DNA from: Kerstersia gyiorum
GTDB lineage: Bacteria > Pseudomonadota > Gammaproteobacteria > Burkholderiales > Burkholderiaceae_B
Length of the DNA stretch: 64,000 nt
NCBI RefSeq assembly: GCF_004216755.1
Contig: NZ_SGWZ01000001.1
Span: 62,001-126,000, forward strand
Direction of reading: 5' to 3'
Part shown: positions 36,847-45,846 of the stretch, one piece after another
Position numbering within the stretch: position 1 is the first letter of the stretch
Layout: the number at the start of each line of letters is the position of its first letter
Made by a program: the position numbers and the translations under genes
The notes under the pieces: generated by a model
The model's input: only the letters and a program-made list of their open reading frames with translations
What the model was told of the DNA's origin: nothing
Databases searched by the model: none

Positions 36847-37602
36847 TCATACCCCCTGGCACAGCGCCAGTTCGAAATCCACGTCGCGCTGCAACTGCTG
36901 CGGCCGCAGGCGCCCTTCCTGTGTGGAAAAGCGCACCCAGATCATGTGTTTATTGGCACTGATATCCGGGAACGTGCCATCGCTGCTGTCCACCCAGATG
37001 CGCAGGAGATGGCCAGCCTTGCCGTGCAGCATCTGGCGGTAGGCACCCGCATGCGCCACTTCGCGCTGGATTTCCCCCCCCCGGCGCAGCAGGTCGAGAA
37101 GCAGGTCCAGGGCTTCGCGCATAACAGAAAACGGCGCAATCCACTGCTGCAGGTCGTCGCAACGCGCCGCTTCATCCTTGGATTGCCAGGCATGATAGGA
37201 CGGCATATCGACATGAGTCGTGCCCCCCAGCACGGCCATGCGGCCGCGCAGGCTGGCCAGCCATTCGTTTTCACGCAGCAGCTGGCTGGCGCGAGGCTGG
37301 CGGAACAACTGCCCTGCCACGCGCTCCAGCGCGGCCAGGGTGTCATCCAGCACCTCGGGTTCCACATCGGGATGTTCGCGCAGGTTCATCAGCGCCTGGC
37401 GCTGGCGTTCGATATCCTGCAACAGGCCGCCCTTCAGGTCGGTGCGCTCGGTCGCTTCGATCAGTTCGAACAGCGCGCCCATGGCCTGCTGGTGCATCCG
37501 TGAATCACCTGGCTGGGCAAAATAGAACAGACGGTCGAACAGGGACTCCAGCCGCAAAAACGCGCGGATGCGTTCATTGAATGGGTATTCGTATAAAGTC
37601 AC
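36847..37602 (-). CDS. zapD: Cell division protein ZapD
   Basis: 251 residues of the ZapD (DUF1342) family, which crosslinks FtsZ filaments at midcell. The diagnostic start TLYEYPFNERIRAFLRLE is present. I use the GTG at 37602 because it gives the family N-terminus and has GAGG a few bases upstream; a Met 14 codons earlier would add unrelated residues. coaE lies 142 bp upstream on the same strand. In many proteobacteria yacG follows zapD, but none is seen here; the next gene is the convergent efflux channel. Confidence 0.95.
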   Translation of the reverse strand: MTLYEYPFNERIRAFLRLESLFDRLFYFAQPGDSRMHQQAMGALFELIEATERTDLKGGLLQDIERQRQALMNLREHPDVEPEVLDDTLAALERVAGQLFRQPRASQLLRENEWLASLRGRMAVLGGTTHVDMPSYHAWQSKDEAARCDDLQQWIAPFSVMREALDLLLDLLRRGGEIQREVAHAGAYRQMLHGKAGHLLRIWVDSSDGTFPDISANKHMIWVRFSTQEGRLRPQQLQRDVDFELALCQGV

Positions 37603-37744
37603 TCGCCTCGACACCCCTGTTGTTCGTGCCGGCGGCGCCGGCATGGTTCAACCCTTGCAGCCCTAAGCATAAGCCAACGCGCGCTATCTTCGGAAACTCG
37701 TCCCAAAAAGCGGGATTTTCTACCAGAAGATGTGCCTGGCCGGA

Positions 37745-38455
37745 CTATCCGGCTGACGGGCCGCCCAATGGCGTTCCGGCGGCCCATTGCGCGTGCGCCA
37801 GGCGCACGCGTTGCAGCAGTTCGGCCTCGGAGGTTGCACCATCGTTCACGATGACGTCGTGCGCTGCCGCCAGGCGCTCTGCCCGCGAAGCCTGCGCATC
37901 CATGATACGCCTGATGGTTTCGGCCGTCAGCCCGCTGCGCGACTGCACTCGCGCGACCTGGGTATCCGGGTCGCAATCCACGACGCAGATGCGGTCCACG
38001 CGCTCGCGCCAATCGCCCGACTCCACCAGCAACGGCACCACCGCCACCCGGTAAGGCCCCTGGGCCAGCGCCAACTGTCGTTGTGTTTCCGCCCGGATCA
38101 AGGGGTGCAGGATGGCCTCGAGTTCGCGCCGCACGCCGGGGTCCGCGAACACCCGCGCTCGCATCCAGTCGCGGTCCATTGCCCCATCGGGGCGTTCCAC
38201 CGCCGCGCCGAAGACCGAGCGCAGCAAGGGCATGGCCGCCCCGCCAGCCGCCGTCAATTCATGCGCGACCGCATCGGTATCCACCACCCCGGCGCCCCAT
38301 TGGGCCAACCAGGATGCCACCCGGCTTTTGCCCGAGCCAATACCGCCGGTCAGCCCCAGCGTCAGGATGCCCGACCCGGCCTGCGACGGCGCCCATACTC
38401 GTGCGGCCCCCGCCTGGTTGCCGTTCCGTCCGGCGGATTGATCATCGCGATTCAT
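37745..38455 (-). CDS. coaE: Dephospho-CoA kinase
   Basis: 236 residues. It phosphorylates dephospho-CoA, the last step of coenzyme A synthesis. The P-loop LGLTGGIGSGKSRVA begins near residue 33, followed by DTDAVAHELT and later PLLVESGDW. The N-terminal ~28 residues form a polar extension ahead of the P-loop strand. I keep them because the start ATG overlaps the pilD stop by 4 bp. The pilD-coaE-zapD order is classical in gamma- and betaproteobacteria. Confidence 0.95.
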   Translation of the reverse strand: MNRDDQSAGRNGNQAGAARVWAPSQAGSGILTLGLTGGIGSGKSRVASWLAQWGAGVVDTDAVAHELTAAGGAAMPLLRSVFGAAVERPDGAMDRDWMRARVFADPGVRRELEAILHPLIRAETQRQLALAQGPYRVAVVPLLVESGDWRERVDRICVVDCDPDTQVARVQSRSGLTAETIRRIMDAQASRAERLAAAHDVIVNDGATSEAELLQRVRLAHAQWAAGTPLGGPSAG

Positions 38456-39246
38456 GGTGCTCCCATCCACAACATGACTGCCACGCCCGCCCAGGCCAGG
38501 TGAATGCCGAAGGGCTGCGCCGTACGCATGCCGGCGCGCCGCACGGCCACCAGCCACAGGCCATATGCCAGGCCGGATACCGCAGCGATCAGGATGAGCT
38601 GCGGCAATGCCGCCAACCCCACCCAGGCGCCCAGGGCCGCCAGCAGTTTGAAGTCGCCATGGCCCATGCCTTCCCGGCCGGTGGCCAGGCGAAAGCCGTG
38701 AAACAGCAGCCACAGGCACAGGTAGCCTGCCACGGCGCCCAGCACCACCTGCGGCAATGGCACCCAAGCCGATGCCAGATTGAACAGCAGCCCGGCCCAC
38801 AGCAAGGGCAGGGTCAGGCTATCAGGCAGCAGCATCTCTCGGGCATCTATGACGGCGAGCAGCAGCAGGACCCAGCAGCAGGCCAGTACCGCCAAGCCGC
38901 CCCATGTCAGGCCGAAACGCCAGGCGCAAAGACCCGCCAGCGCCACGGCAGCAAGCCACAGCAGCCTGCAGACGGCGCGTGACGGCAGCGGCACGGCAGC
39001 CAGCGGCGGCATCTGCCGCGCCTCCGTATCGTCCGTCACGCCTGGGCAGGCCTGGGGCATGTTTTCTTCCCGGGTGTCCTGCGCGGCTTGCTCGCTCAGC
39101 CAGTCCTGCGCCATCCAGGCCCATTCGCACTGCATGCGCCATGGCAGCCAGACGGCCAGCCGCATCAGCAGCGGCGCAATGGCCAGCCCCGCCGCCAAAG
39201 GCAGCAGCCATGCGGCCCAAACAGGTAGATTCCAGGTTTCCCACAT
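38452..39246 (-). CDS. pilD: Prepilin peptidase (A24 family) with degenerate N-terminal methylase region
   Basis: 264 residues, an integral membrane protein with about seven hydrophobic helices. Both catalytic aspartates are kept: AVIDAREMLLPDSLT and the G-x-G-x-x-D-x-K motif GMGHGDFKLLAALGAWVG. The cytoplasmic N-terminal domain, which normally holds two CxxC pairs and an LRGRCR-type segment for prepilin N-methylation, is replaced by an unrelated acidic linker (about 35-90) with no CxxC. It probably cleaves prepilins without the zinc site. pilB and pilC, which usually precede pilD, are not adjacent here. Overlaps coaE by 4 bp. Confidence 0.9.
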   Translation of the reverse strand: MWETWNLPVWAAWLLPLAAGLAIAPLLMRLAVWLPWRMQCEWAWMAQDWLSEQAAQDTREENMPQACPGVTDDTEARQMPPLAAVPLPSRAVCRLLWLAAVALAGLCAWRFGLTWGGLAVLACCWVLLLLAVIDAREMLLPDSLTLPLLWAGLLFNLASAWVPLPQVVLGAVAGYLCLWLLFHGFRLATGREGMGHGDFKLLAALGAWVGLAALPQLILIAAVSGLAYGLWLVAVRRAGMRTAQPFGIHLAWAGVAVMLWMGAP

Positions 39247-39398
39247 GGTTTGGGATGATAACAGTGCATCCCCGCTGCCGAATGCGTAGAATTGTCACTT
39301 GAGACCTTCCTGTTTTGCCCTTGCGGCACGCGCCAGGCGCTATCCTCCGGCAAGCAGGAGCCAGCAGTCAGACCTTGAGCTTTCCACTACTGCCTACC

Positions 39399-40166
39399 AT
39401 GCGAACCTCGCCCCTGCCCCCTCGGCCCGCCCGCCGGGCCCTGACGCCGCTTGCCACCCTGCTTGGCGCTGCCTTGCTGTTGTCGGCATGCGCCAGCAGC
39501 CCCGACGGCGCCTATTCCTCCCAGGCTGAAAACAGCGCGACCGATGCGCGCAACCAGTATCAGGATTTCCGGGGCCGCGAAGCCGTGCGGGCGCCCAGCC
39601 AGCTGCAGATTTCGCTGCCAGACCGCAACAATGCGCGCAAGAACACCAATGCAGCCGAGGCGGAAGTGGTCGCCCAGGCGCAGGTACCTGACACCGAAGC
39701 CCCCCCCGATGTACGCGCCGCCAGCGGCGACGGCCCGGCAGTGCTGCCCGAACCGGCCTACGAAGGCTCGCCCTGGCTGCGCGACACGCAAACCTACCTC
39801 GGTACCGTGCCTTGCTTTACTGGCGACGAATCCTGCCGCGCACAGCGCGTCACGCTAACCCTGTCGCCCAATGGCCGCTGGCGCAGCCGCACGATTACCA
39901 TCGACCCGCCATCCAATCCGCCTGACAGCTTCACTGACCAGGGCTGCTGGCGCGTCTCCGGCGATAACCGTGAACGCATCACGCTCTACAACACCGACCG
40001 CACCCAATCCATCGCCAGCTTCAGTTTCAGCCACGGCAATGCCCTGATTTTGCGGCAGTTGCATGAACAAGGCAGCCGCCTGACCTATCGTCTGTCGCGT
40101 CAGCCCGAAATCGACCCGATCAGTGAATTGGGCCAGGCCGCCCCGAACTGCCACGTAGCACCCTGA
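39399..40166 (+). CDS. NlpE-like envelope lipoprotein
   Basis: 255 residues. The signal ends in the lipobox LLSAC, so lipidation is expected. A low-complexity linker (about 40-115) leads to a C-terminal domain resembling the N-terminal barrel of NlpE: YLGTVPCFTGDESCRAQRVTLTLSPNGRW, then GCWRVSGDNRERITLY. NlpE senses surface contact and lipoprotein trafficking stress in E. coli; here the similarity is domain-level only, and the CxxC of NlpE is replaced by a longer Cys-x7-Cys-type spacing. It is divergent from pilD. A GC hairpin follows the stop. Confidence 0.65.
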   Translation: MRTSPLPPRPARRALTPLATLLGAALLLSACASSPDGAYSSQAENSATDARNQYQDFRGREAVRAPSQLQISLPDRNNARKNTNAAEAEVVAQAQVPDTEAPPDVRAASGDGPAVLPEPAYEGSPWLRDTQTYLGTVPCFTGDESCRAQRVTLTLSPNGRWRSRTITIDPPSNPPDSFTDQGCWRVSGDNRERITLYNTDRTQSIASFSFSHGNALILRQLHEQGSRLTYRLSRQPEIDPISELGQAAPNCHVAP

Positions 40167-40201
40167 GCAACACGGAAAACGGCTGCTTCGGTACTGCAAC
40201 T

Positions 40202-40223
40202 GCCCGGGCCTACCCGCCCGGGC
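40202..40223 (+). terminator. Hairpin after the NlpE-like gene
   Basis: Two copies of the self-complementary octamer GCCCGGGC (40202-40209 and 40216-40223) form an 8-bp stem around a six-base loop, 35 bp after the stop codon. No U-run follows, so this is a probable but unproven transcript end. Confidence 0.4.
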
Positions 40224-40338
40224 TGTCCTCCTGAGCCGCTTGCGCCACGCCTTTCCCCGCTGTTTCCCCCGACCACGCACGTCGCCCGTTACCAGCCAGC
40301 CTGCCGCGCTGGCGATGTGCGCCAGTCCCCACCCAGCC

Positions 40339-40347
40339 TTATCCACA
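40339..40347 (+). other. DnaA-box consensus upstream of the MFS gene
   Basis: TTATCCACA, the perfect DnaA-box consensus, lies 7 bp before the ATG of the YajR-like gene. One exact match could be chance, but the window holds four (see also 47404-47424 and the hemA upstream region). Confidence 0.35.
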
Positions 40348-40354
40348 CGGTTTC

Positions 40355-41725
40355 ATGTTCACCTTGCTCGCCACGGAAAAACGCGCACTTGCCGGCCTCT
40401 CAGGTATGTTCGCCATCCGCATGCTTGGGCTTTTCCTCGCCCTGCCCGTCCTGAGCCTCTACGCCGGCGACCTGCCCGGCGCCACGCCGGCACTGATAGG
40501 CATCGCCCTGGGCGTCTACGGCATTACCCAGGCGGTACTGCAAATTCCTTTCGGACTGCTGTCCGACCGCTACGGCCGCAAGTTCATGATTGCCATCGGG
40601 CTGGTCCTGTTCCTGGCAGGCAGTGTGATCGCCGCGCAGGCGGAAACCATGACCGGCCTGATCCTTGGACGCGCGCTACAAGGCGCAGGCGCGGTGTCCG
40701 GGGTGATCCTGGCGCTGCTGGCTGACCTGACCCGAGAATCCGTACGTACCCCCGCCATGGCCCTGGTCGGCCTGTCCGTCGCACTTTCCTTCGGCGTGGC
40801 CATGACGGTATCCCCCATCATTGCCGCCAGCCACGGCCTGTCTGGCGTATTCTGGTTCACGGCGGCGCTGGCCCTGCTGAGCCTGCTGGCCTTGTGGCGC
40901 ATCGTCCCGGATGCGCCGCAGGCCGTGCGCCACCGCGACGTTTCCATGGATTTCGGTATGCTGGGCAGCACGCTGGCGCGTCCCGACCTGCTGCGCCTGA
41001 ACCTGTCGGTATTCGTCCTGCACTTCACCCTGATGGCCGTGTTCATGGGCGTACCCACCCTGCTGGAGCAAAGCGGCACGCCCGCTGCCCGTCACGGCTG
41101 GATCTACCTGCTGGTCATCACCCTGTCCGTCCTGGCGCTCATTCCGCTGATGACGCTGGCCGAACGGCGCAATAAGGTGCGCGCCATCCTCTTGCTGGCC
41201 ATCGCCCTGACTACGCTGAGCACCGCCGCCATGGGGCAGTTCCGCAGCCATTACGGCGTCATCGCGCTGCTCTGGAGCTTCTTCATCGGCTTCAACCTGC
41301 TGGAGGCCATGCTGCCCTCGCTGCTGAGCAAGCTGGCACCCGCAGGCACCAAGGGCACGGCCATGGGCGCCTATTCGACCTGCCAGTTCCTGGGCACCTC
41401 GCTGGGCGCCATGCTGGGCGGCCGGCTGGCTCAAAGTTATGGCCTGGAGGCCATCTTCCTCATGACGGCGGGGCTGGGTGTGCTGTGGTGGCTGCTGATG
41501 CTGGGGATGAAGGAGCCGCCACGCGTTTCCGCCGCCACGCTGCGCCTGAGCCGCCCGCTGGCTGAGACAGACATCCCGGCCTTGCAGGCCAGGCTGCAGG
41601 CCGTCGCCGGTGTGCGCGAAGTCATGCTGGCGCCCGGTGAAAGCGTGGCATATCTCAAGACCGAGCGCGGCCAGTTCCAGCGTACCGAGGCCAGCGCCGC
41701 CCTGGGTGAACTTGCCGGGGAATAA
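40355..41725 (+). CDS. MFS transporter, YajR-like
   Basis: 456 residues. Twelve hydrophobic helices fill residues 1-385, with the MFS signature between TM2 and TM3 read as GLLSDRYGRKFMI. The last ~65 residues (ALQARLQAVAGVREVMLAPGESVAYLKTE) look like the small ferredoxin-like YAM domain that distinguishes YajR from other drug:H+ antiporters. The substrate is unknown. The gene stands alone between an NlpE-like lipoprotein gene and the cyo operon and is closed by a perfect terminator. Confidence 0.88.
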   Translation: MFTLLATEKRALAGLSGMFAIRMLGLFLALPVLSLYAGDLPGATPALIGIALGVYGITQAVLQIPFGLLSDRYGRKFMIAIGLVLFLAGSVIAAQAETMTGLILGRALQGAGAVSGVILALLADLTRESVRTPAMALVGLSVALSFGVAMTVSPIIAASHGLSGVFWFTAALALLSLLALWRIVPDAPQAVRHRDVSMDFGMLGSTLARPDLLRLNLSVFVLHFTLMAVFMGVPTLLEQSGTPAARHGWIYLLVITLSVLALIPLMTLAERRNKVRAILLLAIALTTLSTAAMGQFRSHYGVIALLWSFFIGFNLLEAMLPSLLSKLAPAGTKGTAMGAYSTCQFLGTSLGAMLGGRLAQSYGLEAIFLMTAGLGVLWWLLMLGMKEPPRVSAATLRLSRPLAETDIPALQARLQAVAGVREVMLAPGESVAYLKTERGQFQRTEASAALGELAGE

Positions 41726-41790
41726 ACTGACGAATCAGCTGGACGCCAGGAATTTCCCGGTGTCCGCTCGGCTCCCTGAAGAGTTGAATG

Positions 41791-41828
41791 AAAAAACGCT
41801 GCGAACCTTGTGGTTCGCAGCGTTTTTT
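41791..41828. terminator. Perfect bidirectional intrinsic terminator
   Basis: A 17-bp perfect inverted repeat (41791-41807 with 41812-41828) has a TTGT loop. It runs from six A residues to six T residues, so it gives a U-tract on both strands. It lies between the convergent MFS gene and cyoE and should stop transcription from either side. This is the clearest terminator in the window. Confidence 0.93.
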
Positions 41829-41936
41829 GTATCCTGCTGCGGGTACGGACGTACCCGGCGCAATTCTGCCATGGGGAAATCGAAGGGATGAGCACGCCAT
41901 CACCCTCCGGTAGCACACGGCAGGCGCTATCTTGGC

Positions 41937-42794
41937 CTACAGCGGCTGGTAATCCACCGCCAGCGCCACGCACAGCACGACGACAATGATGATGGATATC
42001 CAGAACACACGGCGCGCCCAGGCATTGATGTCCTTGGTACGCCAGCCCTGCAGGCTGACCCATAGCCAGTAGAACGACATGCCGCCCACTGCCACGGTAT
42101 AAATCCAGCCCACGTAGCCTGCCAGCGGCAGCGTGAACACGGACAGCAGGAACAGGATGACGAAACCGACAATGTGCCGTCTGGCGGCATCCACGCCCAG
42201 CTTGACGGGCAGCACCGGCACGCCGGCAATACGGTAATCCGCATGGCGGAAGATACCGATGGCGTAGGAGTGCGGTACCTGCCAGAGGCAGAAGATGAGC
42301 AGCAGCAGCCAGGCGCCAGCATCCAGCTGGCCACGGACAGCCAGGTAGCCAATGACCGGCGGCGCAGCGCCGGAAAAACTGCCGAAGATGGTGGACGACG
42401 ACCAGCGCCGCTTGGTACAGAGGCTATAGACGCCCACGTACACCACGAAACCCACCAGGGCAAAGATGAAAGCCAGGATGTTTGTCAGGCAATACAGCAC
42501 TGCCAGACCGGCCACGCCGAGAACCGTGCCATAAGCCAGGCCGGCGGGGCCGGAAATCCGCCCCACCACAAATGCCCGGTTACGCGTGCGCGTCATCCTG
42601 GCATCTATGTCCTGGTCTATGTAATTGTTGAACACGCAGCCTGATGCAATGACCAGTGCGACGCCCACCAAGGTGGACAGGAACAAAGCCCAGTCCACCT
42701 TTCCCTGCGAGGCCAGCAGGAAACCGCCAGCGACAGAAACCAGATTGCCGTAGATGATCCCGGGCTTCGTGACCTGCAGGTAGTCCTTAAGCAT
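41937..42794 (-). CDS. cyoE: Protoheme IX farnesyltransferase (heme O synthase)
   Basis: 285 residues of the UbiA superfamily, with about eight or nine membrane helices. It attaches farnesyl to heme b to make heme O, which the cyo oxidase uses. The prenyl-diphosphate-binding motif NNYIDQDIDARMTRTRNR (near 51-68) is intact, and a second Asp-rich segment (HADYRIAGVPVLPV) lies past the middle. It is the last gene of the cyo operon, 23 bp after cyoD. Confidence 0.96.
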   Translation of the reverse strand: MLKDYLQVTKPGIIYGNLVSVAGGFLLASQGKVDWALFLSTLVGVALVIASGCVFNNYIDQDIDARMTRTRNRAFVVGRISGPAGLAYGTVLGVAGLAVLYCLTNILAFIFALVGFVVYVGVYSLCTKRRWSSSTIFGSFSGAAPPVIGYLAVRGQLDAGAWLLLLIFCLWQVPHSYAIGIFRHADYRIAGVPVLPVKLGVDAARRHIVGFVILFLLSVFTLPLAGYVGWIYTVAVGGMSFYWLWVSLQGWRTKDINAWARRVFWISIIIVVVLCVALAVDYQPL

Positions 42795-42817
42795 TACACG
42801 ACTTCGAATCAGCCCGC

Positions 42818-43168
42818 TTAATACACCATCATGTTGTCATGCACGTGGATCATGATCCAGATGGAGCCAACAACGACGATGAATAGCGTGATGACCGTGT
42901 AGATGAAGGCCATCGAGTTCCAGAGCTGCCCGGAAGAAGTGCTCAGGTGCAGGAAGAAAACCACCTGAACCAGCACCTGCAGAATAGCGCACACGCCCAG
43001 AACGGCGATCAGTGCGCCGTTACCCAGGATGTGATTGCCTGCCACGCGCTCCATCACCAGCCAGAACGGAATGGCGGTGAAGATGACGGACAGCAGGAAA
43101 CCGAGCACATACGACTTGGTATTGCCATGGCTGGCGCCGAAGGAATCGACATGATTGTCGTGAGCCAT
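42818..43168 (-). CDS. cyoD: Cytochrome bo3 ubiquinol oxidase subunit IV
   Basis: 116 residues with three transmembrane helices, the standard CyoD layout (SYVLGFLLSVIFTAIPFW, then AVLGVCAILQVLVQVVFFLHL, then a C-terminal helix with VGSIWIMIHVHDNM). The small subunit helps assembly around CuB in subunit I. Its start abuts the cyoC stop with a 1-bp overlap, so translation is coupled. Confidence 0.95.
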   Translation of the reverse strand: MAHDNHVDSFGASHGNTKSYVLGFLLSVIFTAIPFWLVMERVAGNHILGNGALIAVLGVCAILQVLVQVVFFLHLSTSSGQLWNSMAFIYTVITLFIVVVGSIWIMIHVHDNMMVY

Positions 43169-43803
43169 CAGAGCACTCCAAACAGGTAGACAAAGGTAAA
43201 GACGCAGACCCAGACGATGTCCAGGAAGTGCCAGAACAGGCTGAAGCAGCTCAGGCGGGTGTAGTTCGTCGCCGTCACACCCTTGGTCTTGACCTGGTGC
43301 ATCAGAACCAGGATCCAGAGCAGGCCGATGCTCACGTGCAGACCGTGCGTGCCGACCAGCGTGAAGAACGCCGACAGGAACGCGCTGCGGTCCGGACCGT
43401 AGCCTTCCGAGATCAGGTGATTGAACTCATAGAGTTCGATCGCCACGAAGCCTGCGCCCAGCAGGAAGGTGACAAACAGCCAGAACACCACGGCGTTTGC
43501 AGCCTTCGGGCCGCCTTTGTGGCGGGCCAGCATGGCCAGGCCCGAGCTCAGGCTGCTGACCAGCAGGAATGCCGTATTCAGCAGGATCAGGTTCAGGTTG
43601 CCGCTGAAGATTTCCTTGCTGGTGGGGCCATCAGCAAAGCTGCGGCCCAGCACTGCGTAAACGGCGAACAGGCACCCGAAGATGATCAAGTCGGTCATCA
43701 GGTAAATCCAGAACCCGAGTACCGTGTTCTCGCCACTGTCGTGGTGCGCATGGTCGTCATGACCGCCATGCGCCGCGTTGTTTTTCAGGACATCAGTAGA
43801 CAT
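43168..43803 (-). CDS. cyoC: Cytochrome bo3 ubiquinol oxidase subunit III
   Basis: 211 residues, five predicted membrane helices. Family features include NTVLGFWIYLMTDLIIFGCLFA, AFFTLVGTHGLHVSIGLLWI and the C-terminal CFSLFWHFLDIVWVCVFTFVYLF. The N-terminal ~20 residues are His-rich (HGGHDDHAHHDS). It follows cyoB after 3 bp. Confidence 0.96.
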   Translation of the reverse strand: MSTDVLKNNAAHGGHDDHAHHDSGENTVLGFWIYLMTDLIIFGCLFAVYAVLGRSFADGPTSKEIFSGNLNLILLNTAFLLVSSLSSGLAMLARHKGGPKAANAVVFWLFVTFLLGAGFVAIELYEFNHLISEGYGPDRSAFLSAFFTLVGTHGLHVSIGLLWILVLMHQVKTKGVTATNYTRLSCFSLFWHFLDIVWVCVFTFVYLFGVL

Positions 43804-43806
43804 GAC

Positions 43807-45825
43807 TTAGGCCGCCTGCTGTTTCAGTCGTTGATAGTACTCGTTCTCGATGCGCTCGACCTCGGCCGCAGGGACCCAGTAGTCGATGTCGTCATCATAG
43901 GAACGCACGATGAAGGTGACGATGCCGCCGACAAAGCCGACGATGGCCATCCACCAGATATGCCACACCAGGCCAAAACCCATCGCCAGCAGGAACAGGC
44001 TGATGATCAGGCCCACGCCGGTATTGCGCGGCATGTGGATATCTTCGTACTTGGCAGGACGTTGACGGAAGGTACCTTCTTCCTTGGCCTTGACCACGGG
44101 TTCCAGATCATCGACGTACGGCAGCACGGCGAAGTTGTAGAACGGCGGCGGCGAGGAAGTCGCCCATTCCAGGGTACGGCCATCCCAAGGATCGCCGCTC
44201 ACGTCGGCCAGCTTCTTGCGCTGGAAGACACTGACGATGACCTGGATGAACTGGCACGCGATACCCAGCAGCACGATACCTGCACCGGCGAATGCCACCC
44301 ACAGGAAGGGCACCCACGGCTCGTAGTTGGTCGTGTTCATGCGGCGCGTCATGCCCATGAAGCCCAGGATGTACAGCGGCATGAAGGCCACGTAGAAGCC
44401 GATCAGCCAACCCCAGAATGCGCCCTTGCCCCAGAACTCGTTGAGCTTGAAGCCGGTTGCCTTCGGGAACCAGTAGGCGAAACCTGCGATGTAGCCGAAC
44501 ACCACGCCACCGATGATGGTGTTGTGGAAGTGGGCGATCAGGAACAGACTGTTGTGCACCACGAAGTCGGCTGCGGGCACGGACATCAGCACGCCGGTCA
44601 TACCGCCGATGGCGAAGGTGATCAGGAAGCCCAGCGTCCACATGATGGGCACCGAGAACCGGATACGGCCGCCGTACATGGTGAAGACCCAGTTGAAGAT
44701 CTTCACCCCTGTCGGGATTGATATCAGCATCGTCATGATGCCGAAGAACGCGTTGACGTTGGCCCCCGCACCCATGGTGAAGAAGTGGTGGACCCAGACG
44801 ATGAACGACAGGAAGGCAATTGCCATCGTGGCGTAGACCATCGACTTGTAGCCGAACAGGCGCTTGCCGGAGAACGTGGACACCACTTCGGAGAAGATAC
44901 CGAAGGCAGGCAGCACCAGGATATAGACCTCGGGGTGACCCCAGATCCAGATCAGGTTCACGTACATCATGGGGTTGCCGCCCATGTCATTCGTGAAGAA
45001 GTGCATGCCCAGGTAGCGGTCCAGGGACAGCATGGCCAGGGTGGCGGTCAGAACCGGGAAGGCAGCGACGATCAGAATGCTGGAGCACAGGACGGTCCAG
45101 GTGAACACCGGCATCTTCATCATGTCCATGCCGGGCGCGCGCATCTTCAGGATGGTGACGATGAAGTTCACCCCTGTCAGCAAGGTACCCAGGCCTGATA
45201 TCTGTAGACTCCAGATATAGTAGTCAACCCCGACCCCCGGACTCATCTCGATCCCCGACAGCGGCGGGTAAGCCAGCCAGCCCGTCGTGGCGAATTCACC
45301 GATACCCAGGGACACGTTGACCAGCGCCACGCCGACCACGAACAGCCAGAAGCTGAGCGAGTTCAACAGCGGGAAGGCCACGTCGCGCGCACCGATCTGC
45401 AGCGGCACGATGATGTTCATCAGGCCGGTCATGAAAGGCATGGCCATGAAGAAGATCATGATCACGCCGTGCGCGGTAAAGATCTGGTCGTAGTGCTCGG
45501 GATGCAGGTAGCCTTCGTTGCCACCGGTGGCGACAGCGAGCTGGCTGCGCATCATGATGGCGTCCGCGAAACCGCGAATCAACATCACCAGTGCGACCAG
45601 GATGTACATGATGCCGATCTTCTTGTGATCGACAGAGGTGAACCATTCCTTCCACAGCCACTTCCAGCGACCCAGGAAGGTCACCAGAAGCACCAGGGCA
45701 ACGACACCCGCCGCGGCGCCGGCGGCTGCCGACAGTGCGATGGGATCATGCGGAATGGCGTTGAGCGTAAGTTTTCCGAAAATAGGATCGGTGGGGATCG
45801 CATTCGGAGAGATATTTTCTAGCAT
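43807..45825 (-). CDS. cyoB: Cytochrome bo3 ubiquinol oxidase subunit I
   Basis: 672 residues, close to the 663 of E. coli CyoB. It contains the heme b and heme o3-CuB centres and pumps protons while reducing O2. The quinol-specific residues are present in the RGFADAIMMRSQ segment and the following HYDQIF segment, which distinguishes it from cytochrome c oxidases. The CuB/Tyr motif is WGHPEVYILVLP, followed by HHFFTMG and the heme-ligand region HFHNTIIGGVVFG. It lies 21 bp after cyoA. Confidence 0.98.
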   Translation of the reverse strand: MLENISPNAIPTDPIFGKLTLNAIPHDPIALSAAAGAAAGVVALVLLVTFLGRWKWLWKEWFTSVDHKKIGIMYILVALVMLIRGFADAIMMRSQLAVATGGNEGYLHPEHYDQIFTAHGVIMIFFMAMPFMTGLMNIIVPLQIGARDVAFPLLNSLSFWLFVVGVALVNVSLGIGEFATTGWLAYPPLSGIEMSPGVGVDYYIWSLQISGLGTLLTGVNFIVTILKMRAPGMDMMKMPVFTWTVLCSSILIVAAFPVLTATLAMLSLDRYLGMHFFTNDMGGNPMMYVNLIWIWGHPEVYILVLPAFGIFSEVVSTFSGKRLFGYKSMVYATMAIAFLSFIVWVHHFFTMGAGANVNAFFGIMTMLISIPTGVKIFNWVFTMYGGRIRFSVPIMWTLGFLITFAIGGMTGVLMSVPAADFVVHNSLFLIAHFHNTIIGGVVFGYIAGFAYWFPKATGFKLNEFWGKGAFWGWLIGFYVAFMPLYILGFMGMTRRMNTTNYEPWVPFLWVAFAGAGIVLLGIACQFIQVIVSVFQRKKLADVSGDPWDGRTLEWATSSPPPFYNFAVLPYVDDLEPVVKAKEEGTFRQRPAKYEDIHMPRNTGVGLIISLFLLAMGFGLVWHIWWMAIVGFVGGIVTFIVRSYDDDIDYWVPAAEVERIENEYYQRLKQQAA

Positions 45826-45846
45826 TGCTGAGTCCTCGCTACCCTA

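Noticed and set aside
38456..38800. Apparent N-terminal extension of the coaE frame over pilD
   Set aside because: It is out of frame with the well-supported prepilin peptidase gene; the true coaE start at 38455 overlaps the pilD stop by 4 bp.
43228..44721. A 497-residue open frame antisense to cyoC and cyoB
   Set aside because: Shadow of highly conserved oxidase genes; the translated sequence is Asp/His/Gln-rich with no family resemblance.
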